Origin: Myxococcus terminator_A
GTDB lineage: Bacteria; Myxococcota; Myxococcia; Myxococcales; Myxococcaceae
DNA length: 64,000 nt
Direction: 5' to 3'
NCBI GenBank assembly: GCA_049194865.1
Contig: JBLZWL010000098.1
Span: 12,968 to 76,967, forward strand
The notes under the pieces were generated by a model, which was not told the DNA's origin, searched no databases, and saw nothing but the letters and a program-made list of their open reading frames with translations. Shown here in pieces: positions 24,354-33,178 of this stretch; position 1 is the stretch's first letter, and each line of letters begins with the position of its first letter. The position numbers and the translations under genes were made by a program.

Positions 24354-25745
24354 TTGGCACCCGTGGACACTGTTTGGCCTACAACTCCGCATGATGCGGC
24401 ACGTCTCGGTCGTCCCTCGCGGAGGGCGGCGACGGCGGCGCTGGAAGCGCACATCGCGGTGCTGCGGGGAGATCCACTGAAGGCCGCGCTGGCCAATGCG
24501 CTGCGGGACGCGGATGGGCTCGGAGGCCAGGAGCGACGCTTCGCCGCGCTCGTCGTGCGCGAGCTGTCCCGACACCAACGCCTCTTGGACCTGGCGGCGA
24601 AGCTCCTGGGCCACCCGCCGGGAAAGCTGGTGATGGTGGAGGACCAGGCCCTGGTGCGGTACGCGCTGTGGCGGCGAGTCTTCTGTGGTGAGACCTGGGC
24701 GCGCATCGGCCCCGAGGTGCGACTGCCGGGGCCCATGAGGCCGCGCACCCTGAAGGACGAGGTGCTCCAGAAGGTGGTGGAGTCGGCGCTGCCCGAGGCG
24801 CCGCTGCCGGACTCCCACGTGGAGCGGCTCGCCATCCGGTACTCGTTCCCCAACTGGCTGGTGCAGAAGCTGGCGCAGGCGTACCCGGACGAAGCCACGC
24901 TGGAGGGACTGCTCTCTTCGCTCGACGAGGAGCCGGGCCTGCACTTCCGCGTCAGGCCTCCGGGCACGCGGGATGAAGTCCTGGCGGCGTTGGTGGAGGA
25001 GGGCGTCGCCGCGGAGGCGGTGCTCGCCGCGCCGGACGCGGTGCGCGTGGTGGATGCGAGCCATCGCGTCTTCGAGACGCGGATGATGAAGACGGGGCGG
25101 CTCCAGGTTCAGGACGTGGGCAGCCAGCTGATTTCAGAGGTCTGCCGTCCGGCGGGCGGTTCGCTGACGGGCCTCACCGTGGCGGATGTCTGCGCGGGCG
25201 CGGGCGGCAAGACGCTGGCGCTGGCGGACTTCGTCGGTCCTTCGGGCCGGGTGCTCGCGGGAGACCGCTCCCGCCGCCGGCTGGCCGAGGCCCGCGAGCG
25301 GGTGCGTCACTTCTCGCTGCGGCAGGTGGCCTTCCCCCATCCCTTGCCCCTGTCCGACGCGGACGTGCTGCTCATCGACGCGCCGTGCAGCGGCACGGGC
25401 TCGCTGGCGCGCGAGCCGGATCAGAAGTGGAAGCTCACCGCGCAGGAGATCGCCAAGTACCAGACGACGCAATCCGAGCTGCTGGAGGAGGTCTCCCGGC
25501 AAGCCAAGCCCGGAGCGCTCATCGTCTACGCGACCTGCTCGGTGTTGCCGGACGAGGACGAGGTCGTCGTCGAGGGCTTCCTCGCGAAGCACCCGGAGTT
25601 CACTTTGGAGCCTGTCTCTGACGTGCTCGGAGCGGAACGGGCCGCGCTCGCTGCTCACGGGCCGTACCTCAAGGCCCTGCCGCCGCGTGTACCGGGGGGC
25701 GGGTTCTTCGCCGCGAGGCTGCGCCGGACGACGGGGCAGGGTTGA
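24354..25745 (+). CDS. rsmB: 16S rRNA m5C methyltransferase, RsmB/NOL1-NOP2-Sun family
   Basis: A 463-residue AdoMet-dependent RNA cytosine-5 methyltransferase. An N-terminal NusB-like helical domain (residues 20-160) is followed by the catalytic domain: VADVCAGAGGKTLALADFVG (AdoMet site), the motif IV catalytic Cys in LIDAPCSGTGSLAREPDQKW, and the second Cys in YATCSVLPDEDE. RsmB modifies C967 of 16S rRNA in E. coli; the exact target here is inferred from family. The TTG at 24354 lies just after the response-regulator gene. The C-terminal part ends in the usual GGFFAARL. Confidence 0.88.
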   Translation: MAPVDTVWPTTPHDAARLGRPSRRAATAALEAHIAVLRGDPLKAALANALRDADGLGGQERRFAALVVRELSRHQRLLDLAAKLLGHPPGKLVMVEDQALVRYALWRRVFCGETWARIGPEVRLPGPMRPRTLKDEVLQKVVESALPEAPLPDSHVERLAIRYSFPNWLVQKLAQAYPDEATLEGLLSSLDEEPGLHFRVRPPGTRDEVLAALVEEGVAAEAVLAAPDAVRVVDASHRVFETRMMKTGRLQVQDVGSQLISEVCRPAGGSLTGLTVADVCAGAGGKTLALADFVGPSGRVLAGDRSRRRLAEARERVRHFSLRQVAFPHPLPLSDADVLLIDAPCSGTGSLAREPDQKWKLTAQEIAKYQTTQSELLEEVSRQAKPGALIVYATCSVLPDEDEVVVEGFLAKHPEFTLEPVSDVLGAERAALAAHGPYLKALPPRVPGGGFFAARLRRTTGQG

Positions 25746-25801
25746 CAGTCCACGAGCCCACACGCTACGCCAGTCTTGGTTCTTCAAGGGGTGACACCCA
25801 C

Positions 25802-26203
25802 GTGGCGGCCGACTCGAAGCAGTCCGATGTGGTGAAGCAGATCAACGAGGCCTTCGAGGCGGCGCAGGCCCGTCTGGCGCAGCTGCGCGAGGCGGTGGAG
25901 CGCAACACCGACCTGGCTCGCGCGAACGCCAAGGCCACCGTGCTGAAGGACCAGAAGGACCGTGCTCTCAAGGAGCTGGGCGACCTGGTCTACCGGCAGA
26001 TCCAGAAGGGCAAGCTGGAGCTCCCCGCGGGCTTCGCGTCCGCGCTCAAGGGCATCGAAGCGGCCGAGCAGGCAGCCGAGGCGCATGCTCGCGAGCTCAC
26101 CGATATCCTCCGGGAAGGTGAAGAGGTCGCCGAGCGGTTGAGGGTTGGAAAAAACGCACCGAAGCCTCAAACAGTTCTTGGCCCTGGGAACAAGAAACGG
26201 TAG
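25802..26203 (+). CDS. Small helical coiled-coil protein, unknown function
   Basis: A 133-residue, highly charged and almost entirely helical protein; heptad-like spacing runs through INEAFEAAQARLAQLREAVE and beyond. No signal peptide or membrane helix is seen. The GTG at 25802, behind AAGGGGTGA, gives a natural start (VAADSKQSDVVKQ); a TTG at 25742 overlapping the rsmB stop is the alternative. No family is recognised. The tail is basic. It lies between rsmB and tRNA-Ala. Confidence 0.72.
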   Translation: MAADSKQSDVVKQINEAFEAAQARLAQLREAVERNTDLARANAKATVLKDQKDRALKELGDLVYRQIQKGKLELPAGFASALKGIEAAEQAAEAHARELTDILREGEEVAERLRVGKNAPKPQTVLGPGNKKR

Positions 26204-26257
26204 AAGGCACCCACTTTCGACGTCGGCCGCGACCCAAGGCGGCCAGCAGCAAAAGAC

Positions 26258-26330
<73 letters not shown>

Positions 26331-26342
26331 CTCTGAAGTAGG

Positions 26343-26375
26343 AAGGCCCGCCCGGGAAACCTGGCGGGCCTTTTT
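26343..26375 (+). terminator. Terminator after tRNA-Ala
   Basis: GGCCCGCC and GGCGGGCC form a stem extended by AA/TT, followed by five T residues. It lies 12 bases after the tRNA. Confidence 0.85.
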
Positions 26376-26433
26376 CGTTTCCGATGGGTTCGTCGTGGCC
26401 TTCTCGGATATGGGGCCTGCGAGAGGTCGAGCC

Positions 26434-28218
26434 ATGCGCAGACACCTGGATCGAGGCGTGACAGTAGCGCTGGTGCTCACGGCGGGGCTGTCAGCCGCCC
26501 AGTTCACACCAGGCTCCGCGGGGCAGGGTGGTGGCGCGACGCCAGGAACGACGGGGACCACCGGCGGCTCGACCACCGGTACCACCGGAACGGGAACCAG
26601 CGGCCAGTCGGGAACGGGGACGGGAAGCTCCACGCCCACGCCCACTCCCACGCCCGGCACGGGGACCACGGCCCCCACCACGCCGAGCACCTCCGCGCCG
26701 CAAGGGCCCTCTCCGACGACAGGCTCGGGAAGTGGCACGAGCCTGCCGCCCGGGCCGCCGACGATTGCACCGGAGACGGTGGACACCTCGACGAATCCCT
26801 CGGGAGGCCGCACGGTGTCTCCGGCGCCCATGCGAGAGACGGCGCGCGAGGCTCAGCAAGCCAAGGAGGGCGTGGCGCAGGTGCCGGACTCGGAGGCGCC
26901 GCCGGCCAAGGCCGCGCCCCTGACCCTGGCGCAGCTGGTGGAGCGTGCTCGCACGACGGACTCCCGCGTGGAGGAGGCGAGCGCCGAGCTGCGCAAGTTC
27001 GAGGCGCTCTACAAGCAGGCGCGGTGGGCGTGGTTCCCCAAGTTCGAGATCTCCGTGGGCGCGGGAGGCCCGGTGCCCGAGGCGCGCAACGACGGCCTCG
27101 GCGGGCCCCCCACCACCGAGGCATCCCTCGAGGGCGACACCAACCTCGGCAGGGTCGGAATCACCGTGTTCTCCTCTGGCAACGCCGTGCTGCCGCTCTA
27201 CACGTTCGGCAAGCTGACGGCGCTGGAGAAGGCCGGCGCGCAGGGGCCCATCCTCGGCGCTGCGCTGCGTGAGCGCGCCCGGGACGAGGCGGGCTTCCAG
27301 GCCGCGCAGGCGTACTTCAGCTACCAGCTCGCGCGCTCCGGCGTGCAGCAGCTCGAGGACGTGTCCAAGCGACTGGAGGACGCCGCCGAGCGCATCGCCG
27401 GGCTCCTCAAGGAAGAGTCCCCGCAGGTGTCCCAGGTGGACACGTACAAGGTCCGCTTCTTCCGCCAGATTGTCGAGGCGCAGAAGGCGAACGCCATCCA
27501 GGGTCGCGCGCTCGCGATGACTGCCATCGGCGTGCTGGCCAACGCGGCCCCGGGCGCGGCGGTGGACATCGTCGAGGAGGACCTGGCGCCCGAGTCCGAG
27601 ATACAGCCCCCCTCACTGGAGCGGGCGCTGGCGCTGGCCGAGCAGTACCGGCCGGAGCTGACCGCCATCGCCGCCGGCATCGTCGCTCGCGAGTCCGAAG
27701 TGCTCATTCGCGAGCGGGCCTACTTCCCGGACCTGGGCCTGGCGGGCTTCTACGACGTGCGCTTCACCACCAGCGCCACGCGGCAGCGAAGCCCCTTCGC
27801 GTATGACCCGTACAATGATCGCACCGCCGGCCTGGGCCTGGTGGTGCGCGGGACGTTCGACATCCCCATCAAGGATGCGCAGTTGGATCAGGCGCGGGCG
27901 GAGCTCGACAAGCTGCGCGCGCAGGAGAAGCAGATCCACGCCGGCATCCGCCTGGAAGTGACGAAGGTGCACGGCGAGCTGGTGGCAGCGTGGGCCCGCG
28001 CCAAGGCCTTCACGGACGCGGAGAAGAGCGCGCGTCGCTGGGTCACCGCCGCGTTCGCGGCCTTCGACCTGGGAACGGGAGAAACGCGCGATTTGGTGGA
28101 CGCCTTCACGGCCTATGCGCAGGTTACAGGCGACCGGTCGAAGAGCTGGTTCGACGTCCGGTTGGGAATGGCGGCCCTCGCCCGTGTCACGGGGACGCCA
28201 CCCGCCCCAGGTGAATAA
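26434..28218 (+). CDS. TolC-family outer-membrane channel protein
   Basis: A 594-residue outer membrane efflux protein. A signal peptide (residues 1-25) is followed by about 120 residues of extreme Gly/Thr/Ser/Pro low complexity (TTGTTGTGTSGQ; STPTPTPTPGTG), then the TolC helical-hairpin and barrel repeats (LTLAQLVERARTTDSRVEEA; ALALAEQYRPELTAIAAGIV). The start is ATG 26434 after GAGAGG. TolC proteins form trimeric channels through the outer membrane. No periplasmic adaptor or pump is adjacent; the next gene encodes MlaC, so a lipid-transport link is possible but inferred. The low-complexity linker is not part of ordinary TolC proteins. Confidence 0.85.
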   Translation: MRRHLDRGVTVALVLTAGLSAAQFTPGSAGQGGGATPGTTGTTGGSTTGTTGTGTSGQSGTGTGSSTPTPTPTPGTGTTAPTTPSTSAPQGPSPTTGSGSGTSLPPGPPTIAPETVDTSTNPSGGRTVSPAPMRETAREAQQAKEGVAQVPDSEAPPAKAAPLTLAQLVERARTTDSRVEEASAELRKFEALYKQARWAWFPKFEISVGAGGPVPEARNDGLGGPPTTEASLEGDTNLGRVGITVFSSGNAVLPLYTFGKLTALEKAGAQGPILGAALRERARDEAGFQAAQAYFSYQLARSGVQQLEDVSKRLEDAAERIAGLLKEESPQVSQVDTYKVRFFRQIVEAQKANAIQGRALAMTAIGVLANAAPGAAVDIVEEDLAPESEIQPPSLERALALAEQYRPELTAIAAGIVARESEVLIRERAYFPDLGLAGFYDVRFTTSATRQRSPFAYDPYNDRTAGLGLVVRGTFDIPIKDAQLDQARAELDKLRAQEKQIHAGIRLEVTKVHGELVAAWARAKAFTDAEKSARRWVTAAFAAFDLGTGETRDLVDAFTAYAQVTGDRSKSWFDVRLGMAALARVTGTPPAPGE

Positions 28219-28272
28219 TCGGGGCGCCGCGTCTGTCCGCTGTACCGTCCTCCTTCACGGAGTCGAAAAGCC

Positions 28273-28911
28273 ATGATTGCTTCCCTGCTTGCCGCCACCC
28301 TGCTTGCCGCGGCGCCTGGTCCCCTCTCAGTCGTGAAGTCCGGGAACGCGGATGTGCAGAAGGCCGCCAACGCGCCCGGCGCCACCGTTGAATCCCTCGC
28401 CACCGTCGTCGAGAAGTTCGTCGACTTCCAGGAGCTGGCGAAGCGCGCCCTCGGAGACAAGACGTGGGCCTCGCTCACGCCCGCCCAGCGCAAGGACTTC
28501 TCCGAGACGATGACGGGGCTCCTGCGCGCCTCCTACGCCCAGAAGGCCATCGGCCAGGCCCAGGCCGACGTGAAGTACGGCGAGGAGTCCATCAAGGGCG
28601 CCGAGGCCACCGTCAACACGACGCTCACCCTCAAGAAGGACCAGATTCCCGTCGACTACCGCCTCTACAAGACGACGGGCGCGAAGAGCGACTGGCGCAT
28701 CTACGACGTCGTCACCGACGAGGTGTCCCTCGTGGACACGTACAAGGGCCAGTTCCAGAAGCTGCTGAGCACCAAGGGCTTCGACGGCCTGCTCTCCACC
28801 TTGAAGACCAAGCGGGCTCAGTTGGAAAAGGAGAACGCCGCCAACTCCGCCAAGGGTGCCTCCGGAGCAGCGGGCTCGGCGACGGGCGGCTCGGCCGGCC
28901 CGACGAAGTGA
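28273..28911 (+). CDS. mlaC: MlaC/Ttg2D-family phospholipid-binding periplasmic protein
   Basis: A 212-residue periplasmic protein that ferries phospholipid between MlaD in the inner membrane and an outer-membrane partner. A signal peptide (MIASLLAATLLAAAPGPLSV) precedes the typical helical fold (VEKFVDFQELAKRALGDKTW) and the strand IPVDYRLYKTTGAKSDWRIYDV, which is diagnostic of the family. The C-terminal 30 residues are Gly/Ala/Ser rich and outside the family domain. It is 54 bases after the TolC-like gene, 23 kb from mlaEFD; no mlaA gene is seen in the window. Confidence 0.92.
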   Translation: MIASLLAATLLAAAPGPLSVVKSGNADVQKAANAPGATVESLATVVEKFVDFQELAKRALGDKTWASLTPAQRKDFSETMTGLLRASYAQKAIGQAQADVKYGEESIKGAEATVNTTLTLKKDQIPVDYRLYKTTGAKSDWRIYDVVTDEVSLVDTYKGQFQKLLSTKGFDGLLSTLKTKRAQLEKENAANSAKGASGAAGSATGGSAGPTK

Positions 28912-28944
28912 GCTGAGTCGGACCTCGCATCACCCGAGACACTT

Positions 28945-28975
28945 CGAGGCCGGGGCTCCCATGCGAGGGGCCTCG
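28945..28975. terminator. Hairpin between convergent mlaC and the ceramide operon
   Basis: CGAGGCC with GGCCTCG lies between two convergent genes; a wider pair CCTCGCAT/ATGCGAGG (28923-28968) overlaps it. It could serve both strands. T-tracts are weak. Confidence 0.45.
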
Positions 28976-28987
28976 GCCTTCGTCATT

Positions 28988-29989
28988 TCAGGTGCGCGCG
29001 AGCTGCTGGTACGACGCGAGCGTCCCGACGAGTCCCTGGGCCAGGGAGATGGTGGGCAGGAAGCCCAGCTCGCGAGAGGCGCGCTCGGTGCTGCAGGTCC
29101 ACGCGGCGCAGGTCATCTCCCGCACCTTGTCGCGGTTGAGGATGGGGGTGATTCCGCGCAGCCGGGCGATGACCTCGGAGCCCAGGCCAATCATGTAGCC
29201 CACGCTGTCGGGCACCGGCAGCACGGTGGGCGCCTTGCGTCCCAGGGCCTGGGCCACCGCGGCGCACAGCTCCTCCCAGGTGTACTCGACGCCGTCGGAC
29301 ACGGTGTACACGCCGCGCGCCGGGTCCGCCTTGTCCAGCGTGGGGCCTCGCTCGGCCGCCGCGAGCAGCGCGGTGTTCAGGTCATCCACGTGGATGAGCG
29401 AGTAGCGCTTGGGCCCGAAGCCGCTCTTGAGCGCCAGCCCTCGCTCCGCCATGGGAATCACGGAGGGGATGAACTCCACGTCACCCGGGCCGTAGACCAT
29501 GGGAGGCCGGACGATGACGGAGGGCACCCGGTCCGCCAGCTCGCGCACGGCGTCCTCGCCGCCCAGCTTGCTGCGGCCATAGATGGAGACGGGCGCCGGA
29601 GGGTCTTCCTCACGGCGCGGGCGCTCGGGCGTGGACGGCCCCGCGGCGGCCAGCGACGAGCAGTAGACGAGCCGGGGAGGGCGGGGGAGCGACGCCATGG
29701 CCTCCGCGACGCGGCGGGTGCCATTCGCGTTGCCCTCGAAGTAGCCCGCGGGCTCCCGGGCCTTGGTGACGCCGGCCAGGTGCAGGACGCAGTCGACGTC
29801 GCGCACGGCCTCGGCCAGCCCCTCTCCCGTCGTCAAATCTCCCACGGCGAACTTCGCGCCGAGCGCCGCGAGCGCATCGCGACGAGAGCTTTGGCGCACA
29901 AGCGCGGTGAGCGAGTCACCTCGCTCGACGATACGGCTCGCGAGCCGCTGGCCGATGAAGCCAGTGCCACCGGTGAGGAGGAAGCGCAC
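28988..29989 (-). CDS. NAD(P)-dependent SDR/epimerase, probable ceramide reductase (CerR-type)
   Basis: A 333-residue extended short-chain dehydrogenase. The cofactor loop is LLTGGTGFIGQRLA at the N-terminus; the catalytic YxxxK is YGRSK, preceded by the Ser region VYCSSLAAAG. The C-terminal half is typical of NAD-dependent epimerase/dehydratase relatives. On its own the substrate cannot be named. Its place as third gene after a serine palmitoyltransferase and a GNAT-type acyltransferase matches the bacterial ceramide pathway described in Caulobacter, where CerR reduces the 3-keto group. That assignment is contextual. The start is ATG 29989, 21 bases after the preceding gene. Confidence 0.8.
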   Translation of the reverse strand: MRFLLTGGTGFIGQRLASRIVERGDSLTALVRQSSRRDALAALGAKFAVGDLTTGEGLAEAVRDVDCVLHLAGVTKAREPAGYFEGNANGTRRVAEAMASLPRPPRLVYCSSLAAAGPSTPERPRREEDPPAPVSIYGRSKLGGEDAVRELADRVPSVIVRPPMVYGPGDVEFIPSVIPMAERGLALKSGFGPKRYSLIHVDDLNTALLAAAERGPTLDKADPARGVYTVSDGVEYTWEELCAAVAQALGRKAPTVLPVPDSVGYMIGLGSEVIARLRGITPILNRDKVREMTCAAWTCSTERASRELGFLPTISLAQGLVGTLASYQQLART

Positions 29990-30010
29990 GTGGAGACTCC
30001 AGGAGGAGGG

Positions 30011-31192
30011 TTACAGCGGGCGCTGGTAGATACGGTACGCCTTGGAGCGCTGGCCGCCCATCGACTCGATGGCGCGGTTGACGAGGTGGTTGTCCTCGAG
30101 CGTCCAGGAGATCTCTCCACCGGAGTACCCGAGCCGGTGCGCGGTGCGCAGCGTGTCCAGGTACAGGATGGCGTCCAGCCCTCGGCGTCGGTAGCCCTCC
30201 TTGATTCCGAGGGTGATGAGCCGCAGGCGGCGGATGCTTCGCGAGGCGAGCGCCAGCTTCACCAGGCCGATGGGCAGGCCGAACGTCGTCAGGCGCCCGT
30301 TGGCGGCCTTGAGCGCGTGGTTGGCGTCCGGCAGCGTCATGGAGAAGGCAACAGGCTCGCCCTTCACCTCGGCGATGAGCACCAGCTCCGGCCGGACGAT
30401 GGTCTTCATGTCCTTGGCCAGGTGGTCGAACTCCCGGTCCGTGAAGGGCACGAAGCCCCAGTTCTTCTCCCAGGCCGAGTTGTAGATGTCGCGGATGCGA
30501 TCGACTTCGTTGGCGAAGTCCTTGAGGTTCACCGCGCGCACCGTGATTCCCTCGCGCTGGCGCATCTTCTCCGCGATGCGCACCACCTTCTCCGGCGGCT
30601 CCGCGGACGCTGACAGCTCGTAGGCGAACAGGTCCTTCGCCTTCACCAGCCCGCACGCCTCCAGCAGCGTGGCGTAGTAGGGCGGGTTGTACGGCATCAT
30701 GACGGCCGGCGGCGCGTCGTGCCCCTCGATGAGCAGGCCCCAGTCCTGGTTGGACGAGAAGTTGGCCGGCCCGAGCATGGAGTCCAGCCCGCGCTGCTTC
30801 AGCCACGCCCCCGCCGCGTCCAGTAGCAGCCGCGCGACGCCCGCGTCATTCACGCACTCGAAGAGGCCGAAGAAGCCCTCCTTGGTGCCGTGGATCTCCT
30901 GGTGGCGCGGGTTGCGGATGGCGGCGATGCGGCCCACCACCTCCTGGCCCCTCCGGGCGAGGAACAGCTCCACCTCGCCGTACTCGAAGAAGGGGTTCTT
31001 CTTCGTGTCCAGGAAGTCCTTGCGCTCCATCTCCAGCGGCGGAACCCAGTTCGGATCACCCGCGTACAGCGAGGAAGGGAAGCGGATGAACGTCATCCGC
31101 GCCGAGGCACCCCGCACGGGCGTCACCAGGACGTCCGAGGGAAGGGGAGGGAGGACAGGCTGCGTCGCGGGCTGCTCGGCGGGGAGGGCCAT
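30011..31192 (-). CDS. GNAT-fold acyltransferase, probable bacterial ceramide synthase
   Basis: A 393-residue protein with a duplicated GNAT-like fold: RFPSSLYAGDPNWVPPLEME at the start, FFEYGEVELFLARRGQEVVG and LVLIAEVKGEPVAFSMTLPD as core strands, and GIKEGYRRRGLDAILYLDTL as the CoA-binding-type helix. Proteins of this class occur next to serine palmitoyltransferase genes; in Caulobacter a GNAT-fold protein (bCerS) N-acylates the sphingoid base. The gene is second in a three-gene minus-strand row, six bases after the palmitoyltransferase. The ceramide role is inferred from this order. Confidence 0.8.
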   Translation of the reverse strand: MALPAEQPATQPVLPPLPSDVLVTPVRGASARMTFIRFPSSLYAGDPNWVPPLEMERKDFLDTKKNPFFEYGEVELFLARRGQEVVGRIAAIRNPRHQEIHGTKEGFFGLFECVNDAGVARLLLDAAGAWLKQRGLDSMLGPANFSSNQDWGLLIEGHDAPPAVMMPYNPPYYATLLEACGLVKAKDLFAYELSASAEPPEKVVRIAEKMRQREGITVRAVNLKDFANEVDRIRDIYNSAWEKNWGFVPFTDREFDHLAKDMKTIVRPELVLIAEVKGEPVAFSMTLPDANHALKAANGRLTTFGLPIGLVKLALASRSIRRLRLITLGIKEGYRRRGLDAILYLDTLRTAHRLGYSGGEISWTLEDNHLVNRAIESMGGQRSKAYRIYQRPL

Positions 31193-31198
31193 GGTGGA

Positions 31199-32746
31199 TC
31201 AGGACCTCTCGGCGGGGTTGCCGTCGGTGCCGTTGCGCATGAAGAAGTGGGCGCCCTTCTCCAGGAGGAGGCCGGGCAGCGTGCCGCGCTTCTCCCACAG
31301 CTTCATGGGCGCGGAGCGGAGCTGACGCAGGTCCTCCGGCTGGAGGTTGGCCGCGCGCCAGGTGAGCTGCTCCACCGCGTCGAAGATCTTCCCGGCCACC
31401 TCGCGCGACGACATGCGCTGGAGCTGCTCCAGGGTGATGCCACCCTTGTCCGCGAGCAGTCCGGCGGAGCCCGCCGCCCACTTCTCGCTCGCCTTGTTGG
31501 AGCGCACGGACGTGCCCGGGCGGGCGATCTGCACCGGCTCGTACACCGAGGGGCGCGTCTCCGGAATCACGCCCAGCTTGCGGCCGATGGTCTCGAAGGT
31601 GTCCAGCACCCGATCCAACTGCGCGTCGGTGTGCGTGGCCATGTACGAGGTGCGGATGAGCGCGTGGCCCGCCTCCACCGCCGGCGGAATCACCGGGTTG
31701 GCGAAGACGCCCGCCTCGTGCAGCGCGCGCCAGAAGCGGAAACACTTCACCTGGTCGCCGATGTGCACCGGAACCACGGGCGACACCGAGACGCCGGTGT
31801 CAAAGCCCATGGCGCGGAAGCCGTTGTGCATCTTCTCCGCGATGTCCAGGAGGCGCGCACGGCGCTGCGGCTCCGCCTCGATGATCTCCAGCGCCTTGAG
31901 CGCCGAGGCGATGGACGCCGGCGTCATGGACGCGGAGAAGATGACCGAGCGGGACTTGTGACGGATGTAGTTGATGACGTCGAACGGACCGGACAGCACG
32001 CCGCCCAGCGACGCGAAGCTCTTGGAGAACGTCCCCATGACGAGGTCCGTCTCCTTCTCCAGGCCGAAGTACTCCGAGGTGCCCCGGCCCTTCTCGCCCA
32101 GCACGCCCATCGCGTGCGCGTCATCCGTCATCACCCGGGCGTTGTACTGCTTCGCCAGCTCGGTGATGCGCGGCAGGTTGCAGACGTCTCCCTCCATGGA
32201 GAAGACGCCGTCGGTGATGATGATCTTCCCCGCGTTCGGATCCGCCTGGGACAGGAGCTGCTCCAGGTGGTCCATGTCGTTGTGGCGGAACTTGCGCTCG
32301 GTGGCGAAGGACAGACGGATGCCGTCCACCAGCGACGCGTGGTTCTGCCGGTCGCTGAAGACGATGTCGTGCCGGCCGAGGATCGACGCCAGCGCCAGGT
32401 TCGTCTGGAAGCCCGTGGAGATGACCAGCGCCGACTCGCGGTTGAGGAACTTCGCCAGCCGTCCCTCCAACTCCTCATGCAGCGCCAGCGTGCCGTTCAA
32501 CAGTCGCGAGCCCGAGCACGTCGTACCGAACTTCTCCGTCGCCTTGATCGCCGCTTCCTTCACGCGCGGATCCGCGGACAGACCGAGGTAGTTGTTGGAA
32601 CCGACCATGATCACCCGCTTGCCCTCGATCTCCACTTCCGTGGCGCCGTGCGACGCCTCGATGACGCGGAAATAGGGGTAGAGGCCGGTGGCCTTCGCGA
32701 TGCGGTAGTCCTTCCAGTTGCTGCACTTGTCGAAGACGTCGCTCAT
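31199..32746 (-). CDS. spt: Serine palmitoyltransferase, alpha-oxoamine synthase family, with C-terminal extension
   Basis: A 515-residue PLP enzyme expected to condense serine with an acyl-thioester to give 3-ketosphinganine. PLP-site features: His136 (DRQNHASLVDG), Asp208 and His211 (TDDAHAMGVLGEKGRGT), and the Schiff-base Lys242 in GTFSKSFASLGG. The first 400 residues cover the whole family domain; about 105 further residues (after PSVYEPVQIARPG) form an extra, mostly helical segment with no family match. The enzyme could also be a 2-amino-3-ketobutyrate or 8-amino-7-oxononanoate relative, but the two following genes favour sphingolipids. The start is ATG 32746; a strong -35 lies upstream. 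Confidence 0.87.
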   Translation of the reverse strand: MSDVFDKCSNWKDYRIAKATGLYPYFRVIEASHGATEVEIEGKRVIMVGSNNYLGLSADPRVKEAAIKATEKFGTTCSGSRLLNGTLALHEELEGRLAKFLNRESALVISTGFQTNLALASILGRHDIVFSDRQNHASLVDGIRLSFATERKFRHNDMDHLEQLLSQADPNAGKIIITDGVFSMEGDVCNLPRITELAKQYNARVMTDDAHAMGVLGEKGRGTSEYFGLEKETDLVMGTFSKSFASLGGVLSGPFDVINYIRHKSRSVIFSASMTPASIASALKALEIIEAEPQRRARLLDIAEKMHNGFRAMGFDTGVSVSPVVPVHIGDQVKCFRFWRALHEAGVFANPVIPPAVEAGHALIRTSYMATHTDAQLDRVLDTFETIGRKLGVIPETRPSVYEPVQIARPGTSVRSNKASEKWAAGSAGLLADKGGITLEQLQRMSSREVAGKIFDAVEQLTWRAANLQPEDLRQLRSAPMKLWEKRGTLPGLLLEKGAHFFMRNGTDGNPAERS

Positions 32747-33178
32747 GGTGTTCTGTGGTCTTTCTGTATGTCTGCGTCGGGGGAGGGTTTGTCGCCTGTC
32801 AGGCGGATACGAACTCCGGTCGCCGCTCACCATGCAGGGCTCATTCCGAGCCGGGGGCAACCTTGCGTCCGTCGACCTCCCTCGGGGGACGCGGGGCGGT
32901 GAATAAAGAGGCCGAGGGACAGTGTCAAGGCGCGGACTGTCGCTTGAGTCCCATGCGAGAGTCCCTTTGAGGTCCATGCCTTGACAGCACCATCGCTTTG
33001 GTGGCACCCCGCCGCTCCACACCGTCTTCCAGTGGATAATGGAAAGCACCGTGTGTACTCGGCCGCACGTCCGGCGGCACCTGAATGACGGGCGGAAGGC
33101 TTTCCTGCGGCCCGTTGTTTGCGGGGGCCAAGAGTGGCCGGGAATTTGCTATGCCCGGCCTTCATCGAGGAGTGGACG
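32747..33178. other. Divergent promoter region between ceramide operon and RND transporter
   Basis: About 430 bases without a convincing gene. It contains a sigma-70-type promoter facing the spt gene (32900-32928) and must hold the promoter for the transporter. No strong palindrome is seen. Confidence 0.5.
32900..32928 (-). promoter_or_regulatory. Sigma-70-like promoter for the spt operon
   Basis: On the minus strand TTGACA (32928-32923) is followed after 17 bases by TATTCA (32905-32900). The -35 is perfect, the -10 weak. The leader to the ATG at 32746 would be about 145 bases. Confidence 0.5.
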
